A stretch of 64,000 nt of DNA. Origin: Apoderus coryli (lineage: Eukaryota > Arthropoda > Insecta > Coleoptera > Attelabidae). Position 1 is the stretch's first letter. Each line of letters starts with the position of its first letter. Positions 35,573-45,753 of the stretch are shown here, in pieces. A program made the position numbers and the translations under genes. The notes beneath the pieces are model-generated. The model was not told the origin of the DNA and did not search any database. It saw nothing but the letters and a program-made list of their open reading frames with translations. The stretch lies in NCBI GenBank assembly GCA_911728435.2, contig OU452213.1:3885834-3949833 (forward strand), written 5' to 3'.

Positions 35573-37204
35573 CATAGAAATCTTGTATTATATAATATGT
35601 ACTCTAGAATGCTAATTAAATCCAGCCGAATACCAAAAAGTGTAACGGGTATGCAGAGTTTTCTCGAACTACGCATGCTCCTCAGTCACTTATTTTCAGT
35701 ACAGAGCTGCCATATTTAAAACTATTTTGTCGTTCGCCTTACAGAATTTATGCGACATATCTGTTTTATAAATAAATCCATATGTTGCGTCATACGAAAC
35801 TGCTTGACAAAATCAAATAATTCAATGTTATCGGTAAAATTCTAATACTGTTTAGTTTTCAGCAATATGAACGAAACATTTTTTTCCAAATCTTATTAAA
35901 TTTAGGAGATTTCGCAACAGCGTCTATTTTCGCAAATGACATTTCTCGTAGTGGGAATATCTGTCAGAGTCGGCTTCACAACAATTCAGATAGGTTTTAT
36001 AATTGAATTATGGGTTTATGCGTGGTATATTTTAATTGTTGATAGATATACCTATTTGTGATTAAAATTGTTTTTAATATTTGTTATTTTGGTTTGGTAG
36101 TTTGTTTATTTAACAAACAATGAGGTGTATAGTGTTGTGGTGTAAAAATGAAAGTATCATTCCTGGTATTAAATATTTTCAGTAAGTTATTGTTTCGGGT
36201 TTCTAACAGTCTCAGTTTGAGTCAATATGATACCATTGACATGATACTCATTTTTAGCTTGACAAAAAAAAGACATGATGTTTGGATGCGGGCATTGGGA
36301 TCCTAGTACAGAAAATGTATGTGATGGGAATGTCATATGCAGTAAGCATTTCGCTGCAGAAGATATCATTTGTAGAGAAGACGGCAAGAGGATCACCCTC
36401 GTACCCGATGCAGTTCCCAAACTTTTGTTGAAAAGAAGAGATTATGTAAATGAGAGTGGAAGTTAAATTCTTAATCGTTTGATATCAAGACACTGTTTAC
36501 TTAAAAGCAGTCAGTCAAAAATGCATGATATGTATGTCAAGAATATATTTCCTACGTTGTGTAGGTATACAAAGTTCGTTTGAATTCTGGTGTTAAACTG
36601 GAATATACTTAATTATAGAATCCTCCATGAAATTGCTGAGAATAAAAGTTCTACCAACCATGTTTTGTCACAAAATACTATTGCGAGTAGTACGGATGAT
36701 ATGGAAGTGGTTTACATGGACACGGAAAATATTCGTGAAATCACTGTTTCTTGCACCCCTTCTTTGAAGGCTGTAGAGAGGTAAGAGGCCTAAGGTGGTT
36801 GTATAAACAAACAAATATTATATAATAATAAAATAAATAATTAGAATGCTCAAGTCCTTACGATATTTTCCAATATTAGAATTTTTACTTATTTCTCGTT
36901 TCTGCTTAGATTTATTATTATTGGGTTGTACCTGTTAGACAATAAAGTATTTATATATTTAATGTAATTTTTTATTTCTTAAATTCCTTTATTCCATTTT
37001 TTTATTTGAATTACCAAATGGTAAAATTTAATTTTAAATATACCTATAACAGTAACATTATATTTAATGAAAGCCGGTCCTGTTGAAAAATAAGTGACTG
37101 ATGATCATGCGCATTATGGACAGCTCTACACTTTTGGTTACATTTTTGTACTACGGGATTATCATTCTAGAGTATATATATATATATAATATAAGATTTC
37201 TGTG
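35573..37204 (+). mobile_element. P-like DNA transposon with THAP remnant and 8-bp target duplication
   Basis: 1632 bp flanked by the perfect direct repeat gacagtag (35565-35572 and 37205-37212). The ends are CATAGAAATCTTGTATTATA on the left and the inverse of CACAGAAATCTTATATTATA on the right. The inverted arms extend about 130 bp with gaps and share ACTCTAGAATG, CCAAAAGTGTA and CAGTCACTTATTTT. A broken THAP domain lies inside. THAP plus CA...TG ends plus 8-bp duplication is the signature of the P superfamily, but no RNase H-like transposase domain is present, so the copy is non-autonomous. Confidence 0.85.
36120..36466 (+). pseudogene. THAP-type zinc finger, broken
   Basis: A likely two-exon C2CH THAP domain. 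Exon 1 (36120-36181) starts MRCIVLWCKN with the first cysteine pair; the donor is GTAAGT at 36182. The next exon (from 36258) contains RHDVWMRALG, then in another frame WDPSTENVCDGN and ICSKHF (the C-H ligands), followed by VPDAVPKLLLKRR (AVPT-like end). Two frame changes, one in the run of eight A near 36263-36270 and one near 36297, break the product, so it is a pseudogene unless the assembly has errors. It sits inside the inverted-repeat element 35573-37204. Confidence 0.8.
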
Positions 37205-37212
37205 GACAGTAG

Positions 37213-38133
37213 TAGTTAACCTTAGTATTACTTACCTCAGCTCAGCTGATTATGGCTCTCTATAATAGGTAAGTTCCCTTCTCCATTGATATTATGTGAG
37301 GGAATTATTGAGCCTCAATTTAATCGGTATTAGGTATATTGAATTTTGTCACAAACTGGATTACAGCGAGTCTTTGCTTAAAATAAAATATAGAAATTGG
37401 AGATATTGTTTATTCAACGGATGTTCCCATGGAGGTCTGATAAAATGACCAACATACCTATATTTGTGTTGAATTTTAAATATTTCTCATAATATAATCA
37501 CAAATAAATGATAAAATGTGGCAAAAACAAACCTTCTATTATTGTTAATCAAAGTTTGAAAAATAAAAACAATTGTAATCGATTAATTTATTTTTCTATT
37601 TGTAAACCCAATTATTACATAATGAATAAACAAAATTACATATATTACTGTACAATGTTGTCAGATTAACGCAATCGATTGACAATAACAATTATTAAAA
37701 TAATGAATTGTCATTAGTAGACATATTTATCAACAAAATTTATTGTGTCAAAAATAATTAGCATAATTGTTAACGATGACGAGGAATTGTGGAAAGAAAA
37801 ACTGTAGGAAAAATGCAGAAAGTAATTATGTTTTTATATTATCCCAAGCTAATGGCAACGCTGCCGGTAATGATTACCATCGGCGGTCGGTGGTATTTAC
37901 ATTCTCTTTTTCCTTACGTGTAATATTATTGTTTTATATTACCAGATAAGAACGCCCCACCGAAGCGATAAAAAATTGAATATATTTTGTGGCCTTTGCC
38001 CCTGTTTTTAAAACAAGTTGTACAACTCATCCTGTGCAGTGTTAACGTTGAATATCAGACCATATTAGCTGTGATAAGTTTTGGGGCGTAGTACGCATTA
38101 ACTTTGTAATTTTTCAATATTTCAGTAGGAAAA
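37213..38133. other. upstream region of IDH, nothing recognised
   Basis: AT-rich and non-coding. An acceptor-like 'atatttcag' just upstream of the IDH start (about 38116-38125) suggests a 5' UTR intron, whose first exon was not identified. Confidence 0.4.
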
Positions 38134-39429
38134 ATGGGTAAAATAAAGGCTGGTACCGTTGTAGACATCCTTGGCGATGAAATGACAAGAATTATCTGGG
38201 ACGCAATCAAAGAAAAGCTAATTTTACCGTATTTGGATATTGATCTTAAGGTATACGACTTGGGCATAGAAAACCGCGACAAAACTAACGATCAAGTAAC
38301 TGTTGATTGTGCCAATGCAGTTAAACAATATAGTGTTGGGATTAAATGTGCTACAATTACCCCAGATGAGAATAGAGTTGAAGAATTCAAGCTGAAACAG
38401 ATGTGGAAGTCACCGAATGGTACTATTAGAAACATACTTGGTGGTACTGTTTTCAGAGAAGCGATTATTTGTAAGAATATTCCAAGGTTAGTTAGTGGAT
38501 GGGATAAGCCTATTATTATAGGAAGACATGCACATGCCGATCAATATAAGGCTACGGACTTCGTTGTGAATGGACCTGGCAAATTGGAGATGGTGTTTAC
38601 TTCGGAATCTGGTGAAGTTACTAGACATGTTGTACATCAGTTTGCTGGACCTGGCATTGCTCTAGGTAAGTCAAGTTATCAGTTTTTTGTTTCATAGTAT
38701 AAATATTAAATCGGAATGAATTTTGTTGCAGGAATGTACAACACCGATGAATCTATAATAGCCTTTGCCCATGCATCTTTCAAATACGCCTTAGATCGCG
38801 CGCTACCACTCTACCTAAGTACAAAAAATACAATTCTAAAGAAATATGATGGTCGCTTCAAAGATATTTTCCAAGATATCTACGATCGCGAATACAAAGA
38901 TCAATTCGAAGCCAAAAAAATCTGGTACGAACATCGTTTAATCGACGACATGGTAGCACAAGCAATGAAGTCAGCCGGAGGCTTCATTTGGGCATGTAAA
39001 AATTACGACGGTGATGTCCAAAGTGACTCTGTCGCGCAAGGTTATGGCTCTTTAGGTCTGATGACCTCAGTTTTGATATGTCCTGATGGTAGAACAGTTG
39101 AGTCAGAAGCCGCTCATGGAACTGTCACTCGTCACTACCGTCAATATCAAAAAGGCCAAGAAACGTCGACCAATCCCATTGCCTCAATCTTTGCTTGGAC
39201 GCAAGGTTTGTTGCATCGTGCCAAATTGGACAGTAATGATGCGTTAGCTAAGTTTGCGCATGCTCTGGAGGCTGTTTGCATCGAAACAATTGAATCCGGT
39301 TTCATGACCAAGGATCTCGCGATTTGTATTAAAGGAATGAGTAAAGTGCAGAGGTCGGATTATATGGAGACATTTGAATTTATTAATAAATTGGCAGATA
39401 ATTTGAAAAAGAAATTAGAATCTGCATGA
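38134..39429 (+). CDS. IDH1: NADP-dependent isocitrate dehydrogenase, cytosolic type
   Basis: It converts isocitrate and NADP+ to 2-oxoglutarate, CO2 and NADPH. Two coding exons, 38134-38665 and 38732-39429, give 409 aa (human IDH1 414). Seen directly: [12 protein letters not shown] at the start, [49 protein letters not shown] with catalytic Arg131 and Tyr138, [39 protein letters not shown] with metal-binding Asp, and [20 protein letters not shown]. There is no mitochondrial presequence, and the C-terminus (KKKLESA) lacks the peroxisomal AKL signal of human IDH1, so it is inferred cytosolic. Residue 135 is Ala where the family nearly always has Gly. Confidence 0.96.
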
Positions 39430-40197
39430 CTTGCTAAATTGTAACAAATTTTTAAAAAAATATATTATACAAAATTATATTTTCATTATTGTTTTATGAC
39501 TGATTGTGGTTTAGGTGTCTTTTATTTTGTTTTGTTGTTATTTTAAAAAGTCTAATAAATATTTTTGTATTGTTTTTTTGCTTAAATTAATATCTATACA
39601 TTTCAGTTTTACCTGCAAACTGAAACTGTTAGTCGTTTTGAGAGGTTTAACAAATTAATTAATTTAAATTGTAGTATAAAAGTAAATTATCTTTGGCATT
39701 AGCAACAACGGTAGACTGGCGCCTAAGTGATTAGACCTTTTTCTTTTACACCTCAGCTCACCTGAACGAATGTGATATGATTTACTACCGCACCTGATTT
39801 GTTGAATATGTGATATGATTTACTACCGCACCTGATTTGTTGAATTTTTGTTGTAAACGGAACCTCAAACTTGTTATTGATCATTACACCTTTTGAGTTT
39901 AAAATTGTCGGCAATTAAATTTGTAAAAGAAATCGTCGACTTAGTGAGGTGAGGGAAAATTGCTGAGAACGTTTTTGTCCGCTGCCACAACAAAAGAAGA
40001 ATTGACAAATAAATGTCAACGTCATACGTCATATATTGTTTGTTTACTAAATAAAATAGTTGTTGATCAAACATTATTTAATAATTTTAACTTTTAAAAC
40101 AATTTAAACTGAAATGTAATCAATAAATAGTAATTTTCACCTTCTCTTAATCTCTAATATCTAGTCAAATACCTAGTCACTAGTTTTAATATATAAA
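39430..40197. repeat. IDH-DNTTIP1 spacer with a 38-bp tandem duplication
   Basis: Mostly AT-rich non-coding sequence. AATAAA-type signals lie near 39553. At 39769-39844 a 38-bp unit containing GATATGATTTACTACCGCAC is duplicated in tandem. Nothing else was recognised. Confidence 0.6.
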
Positions 40198-41604
40198 ATG
40201 ATACCTCCTATTCTTCCTGGGCAAAGCGAGGATAAGCAAAATATGGTTGGTTGGGTGAGTTTATACGAATTAAACTTATTCTATTACAATTATTTAACAT
40301 AAATTCTTAATTTGTTTTGTAGAAAAATACTTTTAATATGAGACAAGTGAGTCTAATGAACATAGCATCAAGTCAGTTAACTAGTAAAAATGGTACAAAA
40401 CTATCAACGTTGAACAATCAGAGATCTTTCAGTATTACTAGCCCAACAAAATCATTGGATTTGTTAAGGAAAAATCTACAAACAGCTATAAACAGAGATA
40501 TTGATAACGTTATCAAGAAATATATAGAGGTAATGAATTTCACTCGTAATTTTAGCTGTTTGTCCTATTACTAGTTGATTATAGAAGTTCTTCCAACCGG
40601 CGATCAAAAACATAAAAACAAATCTCGGTAAAGATAGTGTTGGTGAAGAACATGTTAAAGAGGTGTGTAAACAAATGTTGGAAGAAGCGAAAATGATGTA
40701 TGGAATGTGTGCTGAATCACCAGACAGTTCGCCTCACGAATTTAGCCAAAACGAAGCTGATTCAGAGAGCAGTGTCAATGAGGTATGTGGATTGTTCTAT
40801 TACTTATTAAATATTTGGGGTGACGATTCAACATTTCTATTCTAGAGTCCTATAAACAAACGTAAACAGAATGACGACGTTGAATTGTCTTTACAACTAC
40901 CCCAACCAGTTTTAAAACGACATCGCAATAAAATGTCCAATGCTAACGACTATATCGGTTGTAAACTATCCCTTAAACGTGATGGTCCTAAATGGAATCC
41001 TGAAAGAATTAAGGATAACACTCTTTTCATTATGGGTGCGCGTGCCAATAAAGTTTTAGGTTACGGGCAAACTCGTGGGCGGTTATATGTGCGTCATCCG
41101 AACCTCGTTCGGTACTCCGGAGATCAGGAAGATAAAGAATGGTTGGCATCAAAGAATTTAATGCCACCTAGCGGTGGGAAGGCGTATCTCATGCTATTAG
41201 ATGACATTAAGGAGTTGACAGAGAGTGACGAATACCGACAGAGTCCTAACCTACAAATTCATGAATTGCATGGGTTTGAGGTACCGGCGTTTTTGATACA
41301 GAAGATCAGGAACTTTATTGAGTATGTGAGGAGTGAACGGAAGTTGTTAGCAGTGCTGGATATGGAGGATGGTGATACACCACCACCGAATGTGACGATT
41401 AATTTGGATTCCGGTCCGGGGAATTCGTCCGATTCGGTTGAGAGTGTTCTGTGGAAGAATTCACAGTTACGACAACAGATTGACTATCCGAATATGTCCT
41501 CGGACATGAGTAGTTTGTCCAGTTCAGTTATATCGAGTATCTTAGCTGGAAGTTGTAGTAGTTTTCGAAGTTTTCATAATAGTGATAATGCGCAAAGTTT
41601 TTAA
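40198..41604 (+). CDS. DNTTIP1: deoxynucleotidyltransferase terminal-interacting protein 1 homolog (TdIF1)
   Basis: A DNA-binding subunit of the mitotic deacetylase (MiDAC) HDAC1/2 complex in the nucleus. Four exons join in frame: 40198-40254, 40323-40529, 40585-40782 and 40846-41604, giving 406 aa (human 329). Seen directly: a dimerisation region (SLDLLRKNLQTAINRDID then KKYIEKFFQPAIKNIKTNL), then the C-terminal DNA-binding block with ANKVLGYGQTRGRLYVRHPN, DKEWLASKNLMPPSGGKAYL, LLDDIKELTESDEYR and FLIQKIRNFIEY. These match TdIF1 closely. A Ser-rich C-terminal extension of about 85 residues follows, longer than in the vertebrate protein. Confidence 0.92.
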
Positions 41605-41884
41605 TTTAGAAGAAGTTTCTGGGGTTAGTTAAAGCACTTATTTTGTCCTGGCTTGAGGGACGAGAGGCAGTGCCTCGCGCTTAAAATGATTCAATTACGG
41701 CCAGTAAGGATGTTTTTATTGACATTGGCCTAACTTTGGTACAATTAAAGAGGTAAGGAAGTATTTTTTGCTCCGCATATCATAATGCATAAGAAGGGGA
41801 TGGATGGGAAAATTTGGGTTGGTTGGGCGCCATCATTTCTTGACCCAAGCATAGGATTAGAGTGTCCATGATGTCGATACCCTT

Positions 41885-43283
41885 GGAGCGGCACTCTGTA
41901 ACAAAATAGCGATAGAGATTCCCTTCGCTTCGCTATTTCGTACTCTGTAACCAGATTCGGTATTTTCCGTGTCTAGCTGAACATGACCGAAGGGGCGATA
42001 GAGAAGCCAATGATATAGACAACTTAAAAGGTGTTTCTATGATCGTTCTGTCTCAGTCTATTCAATGCATGCATGAGTTTTTTATCTTTCTTCATTCAAT
42101 GACAATAAAATGAAAAGAAGTTAGGTTTAGGGATACGGTATCGCTTCAAAAGTATCGATACCCGATACCAAGTAAAGTATCGCAATTCGGTATCGATACG
42201 CTACTTGGTATCGAAGCTCAAGCATCGATACTCATAAAAATAATTTAATTTATCAATTTTACGTTTAAACTTTGAACTCTTTCTATCTAAATTTCTAAAA
42301 TCTAGGCCAAAATTATCAAATATGTCTTCTTCCATGGCGCCACTCTTGAGAACACAGTGTTAAAGCGTTTAGGTATGTTGGTATCGATACTATGATTTAA
42401 GGCGTGTAAGTATCGATACTGTTTAAGTATCGAACAAAAAGTATCGATGGCAAAAGTACTTGGTATCGGAACCAAAGTATCGATACCGTACTAATATCGA
42501 AGTATCGTTAGTATCCCTAGTTAGGTTATGGTTGTTTATGATTTTCAGGTGATATTTATTTTTTAGGTAAACTTCTTACAATAATTATAAACATTTATCG
42601 CGAAAAAGGTATAAAGTAAGCATTTAATTTAAGACATTTTAACAAATAATATCATTTTTGAGTGGGATCAAAATTTGTAAACAATGGTAGCAACCTACCA
42701 CTTTAAACTGTAAATTATTAGTAGATAGATTCTTACTTAGCTATGTATCCATAGAGAATTGTAATAATATTGGTGTATCTATAAAACAAATCATATAGGC
42801 CTTTATTTAGACCTAAAGTTCAATAAAAACGCTTATCATCATGTAGACTAAATCCTTTTTCGAGTTCTATTTTAATGAATTCTTCCTATATTTTCGATTT
42901 TGTTACAAGAAATCTTTGCAGTGACAACACTTTTAACAATCACATAAATATACAACGCTTTTTGTAAAACCAAATAAAGAACTACTAAACACTATCAATC
43001 TATTAAGATTAAACTCAAAATACAAAGTAAAATAAACAACGGAAATGTGAGGTTAATGTCAATTAAATATCTTCTTATTACCGTATTTTTTTAGTGGCTT
43101 TAAGCAAATTTGTCTTATGTTTTCTAGACGCTTAGTAGTATTTTCTCTGCCCGATTGAGACACACGAAACTTGTCGAACTATTACCGAAGCTATAAGGAT
43201 TCACTTATAGAGTACCGATAATGAAGTAATAGCGATCCTTATCTATCTCTATCCTTAAAATTCATATTACAGAGTGCTGCTCC
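41885..43283. mobile_element. possible inverted-repeat element with short GGAGC-type ends
   Basis: GGAGCGGCACTCTGTAA near 41885 and the inverse of GGAGCAGCACTCTGTAA ending at 43283 are inverted copies with one mismatch. Weaker similarity follows inward (TAGCGATAGAG against ATAGAGATAG). There is no coding capacity and no target duplication. A hAT MITE is inserted at 42128-42519. The boundaries are uncertain. Confidence 0.45.
42128..42519. mobile_element. hAT-like MITE with 8-bp target duplication and TATCGATA cluster
   Basis: 392 bp flanked by the perfect 8-bp direct repeat gttaggtt (42120-42127, 42520-42527). The ends are TAGGGATAC and its inverse GTATCCCTA. Internally there are at least seven ATCGAT palindromes, mostly as GTATCGATAC, plus many half sites (AGTATCG, GGTATCG) concentrated toward both ends. 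The 8-bp duplication and repeated subterminal motifs are typical of hAT elements, whose transposase binds such motifs. No coding region. Confidence 0.9.
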
Positions 43284-44640
43284 AGAAGTAAAATTATAAA
43301 CAATTCTTCACGTTATAAAATATCGTATAGGTAATCCTCCTCTGTTATTTATTATCATATATGACTTTTGTCGCAACCTGTACCATTTAAATGATGTAAA
43401 TAATAATTACTGTAATATAAAAATCGATAGATATCATTTGAATCAATAAAATATACTTAAATAATAATTTAAATTAATTTTTAGTAGATTGTAGGTATTA
43501 AATATTCGACATTATACCTATTATTATTATAGTAACACATCAAGGTCAAGTCGGATCCTAGTAACATGATAAATTATAGTCATTAGCAGAGACCAAAGTA
43601 AAATAAAATGTAATGATAAATGTTCAATTTTTAGTCTGTCCACATGTTTTTTTCTTCCTATTCCTACTGATATTGCATTTCGTTCTTTCCTTTATTATGC
43701 ATCTTCTTATGTCGTTCAAGTTACAACATTGTTGCCAAATTTTATTTAGGTACTTTGATAAATGATCATTATGTACGACTATTATTATTTATTACTGCAA
43801 AATAACTTGAAAAGACAAAAATTGTAGGATTATTTGCGAAGAATTACTTCATTAATTTGTTTAGACCTGTAGAATAAAAATAAGACCTTCCCCTCAATTT
43901 ATTTCAAAAATCTATATATTTTTTGTAAAATTGGCATCATTGTGTGAACGTTTACATATTTACTTACTGTACTGTATACATATATACGCACGCACATGTG
44001 TGCAAGTTACGTCATAGTCGCAATGCACGAATTGCATCCAATCACATCTATTGTTTTGTTCGTATTTTTACATAATAATAAGTAATAATGTCTCCCCGCC
44101 ATAATGTGGGCAGCTGATGCATAGGCGTTGCCAAATATTGCAAGCAACTCCCGCAAAGCTACGAAAATAATTCATTATCATGATTCGTGATATATGAAGG
44201 TCCTTATCTTTAACTTAGCTGTTTAATTGAAATGAGCAATTGTCTTCCTTACTGCATACTCCGAAATTCGAAAATATATTACCTAATTCACTATGCAAAT
44301 AAAACTGATTACTATTTTTTACTATGCATGGCTCTGATTTTTACCGGCCAAAGAATAACTGTTTCTGACACTTGTGGGAACAAACCTTGTTAATTTAATA
44401 CTGCTGATGCTCTTTTGTTTACTGACAGTTGACATAAGACTTTCAAAGCTTTAGTGGTTGTTGAAGAATTTCAGTACGCGACGGCTGCCATTTTGGAAAA
44501 CTGCTTTTCCTTTAGCGTCTCAGAATTTTTCAAAAAAAAAAGTATTTTCTAATAGTGCAATATACATTCATAATGCGGAAAATGTTTTGTGAACGGTCGA
44601 GCATGTTGTGTAATATAACGTTGTGCCGCCGGTAGAGTTA
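43284..44640. other. intergenic region upstream of the Musashi-like gene
   Basis: AT-rich and non-coding; no gene, RNA or element end could be supported. Confidence 0.4.
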
Positions 44641-44700
44641 TCCGAAGCGCGCGCGCCTTATATTCTTTTCGTTAGCCAGTCAGTTGTGTAGTTGTATACC
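44640..44700 (+). promoter_or_regulatory. candidate core promoter of the Musashi-like gene
   Basis: A GC-rich tract (GCGCGCGCGCC near 44647-44657) is followed by a TATA-like TTATATT at 44658-44664 and an arthropod-type initiator TCAGT at 44680-44684. The spacing of about 24 bases is slightly short for TATA to start site. The tract stands out from the AT-rich surroundings and lies about 300 bases before the first coding exon. Confidence 0.45.
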
Positions 44701-44989
44701 GTGTTGTCGATAGTCGTTTATATAGACACCGCGCCGCGCGCTGATTATCACCATCCGGGCCTGTAGTACAAGAAAAAAAAATAGATTATAATAATTTACA
44801 AACCAAACGGCGCCCCCCCGCACTTACCGGTCTATTATTTACCTTTATTTTTAGTGTATATCGTACGTAACAATTATTACCACTAAGATAGAATAGTAGT
44901 GTCTTTAAGAAGGATTTAATAACAATAATAATATCTACCTAGTAATATTAATTTGTATTAATAAAATTAGTAGAGTTTAAAAGTTAGTG

Positions 44990-45680
44990 ATGGAGAATCA
45001 AAATCAGGAAATTGTTATTGGTAATAGTCCCGCGGAAGTACCAAATGATCCTGGGTAGGTTGTTTTTGTATTGTTATTATTATAAGTACCTAGGTAGTTA
45101 TGTTCTACGAAAGGGGGCTTGGCGAATCACATGTTTTTAACATCATGTTAGTTTTAAATGTTTTGCCGGTAAAGTTACGCACATTTATGATATAATAATA
45201 ACGTCGGTACTTACTATACGTATTAATTCGCTAAATAAAGATTGTTTGTTTGTATTTTGAACCCGTATAACCTATTTATTTAATAAGTTTTATCATAAAA
45301 TACTTATTAATTTCAAATAATAATATTAATACCTACCTATTTCGTGTATAAGTAATCGTTTGATGCTCTTTTGATATGAAACGAAACTAGCCGATGGTAC
45401 AGGCTGTCCCACCAAGATCTATATGCAGTCAACCTGCTCTTTTAAATGGAACGCCCTATATATATATTATTACAATTTTGGATTCTGTGTAGGTACTTAA
45501 CAAGTCCTATCTTGTTTTTGACAGATTTTAATGTCAAAAATGCGTAAGGTATGGATCCATAAACGTATCCTGCGAAATTAATGTACACATCAGTATTGAA
45601 ATACTTATTTAGAACAAAGATTTTTCTTTCTATTTTCAGAAAAATGTTTATTGGTGGACTAAGTTGGCAGACGAGTCCAG
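44990..45680 (+). CDS. Rbp6: Musashi/Rbp6-like RNA-binding protein, first two coding exons (partial)
   Basis: Exon 1 (44990-45054) encodes MENQNQEIVIG through EVPNDPG. Exon 2 (45640-45680) continues in phase with KMFIGGLSWQTSP, the RNP2 strand of the first RRM of Musashi, Rbp6 and DAZAP1-type proteins, and stops at a GTAAGT donor. The family has two RRMs; the rest of RRM1 and all of RRM2 were not found and are probably beyond 64 kb. The protein represses or stabilises target mRNAs in neural and gut progenitors (family knowledge). The preceding NDPGKMF text fits Rbp6/Musashi; which of the two is uncertain. Confidence 0.88.
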
Positions 45681-45753
45681 GTAAGTCCCATATATATATG
45701 GATTTTTTTGACAATTTACTATCACATAATATTTTTAAATGGACATCCCTATA

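Noticed and set aside
36590..36784. Downstream exon of the THAP gene
   Set aside because: An open frame exists but no splice join to the broken THAP exon could be supported; kept only as part of the element.
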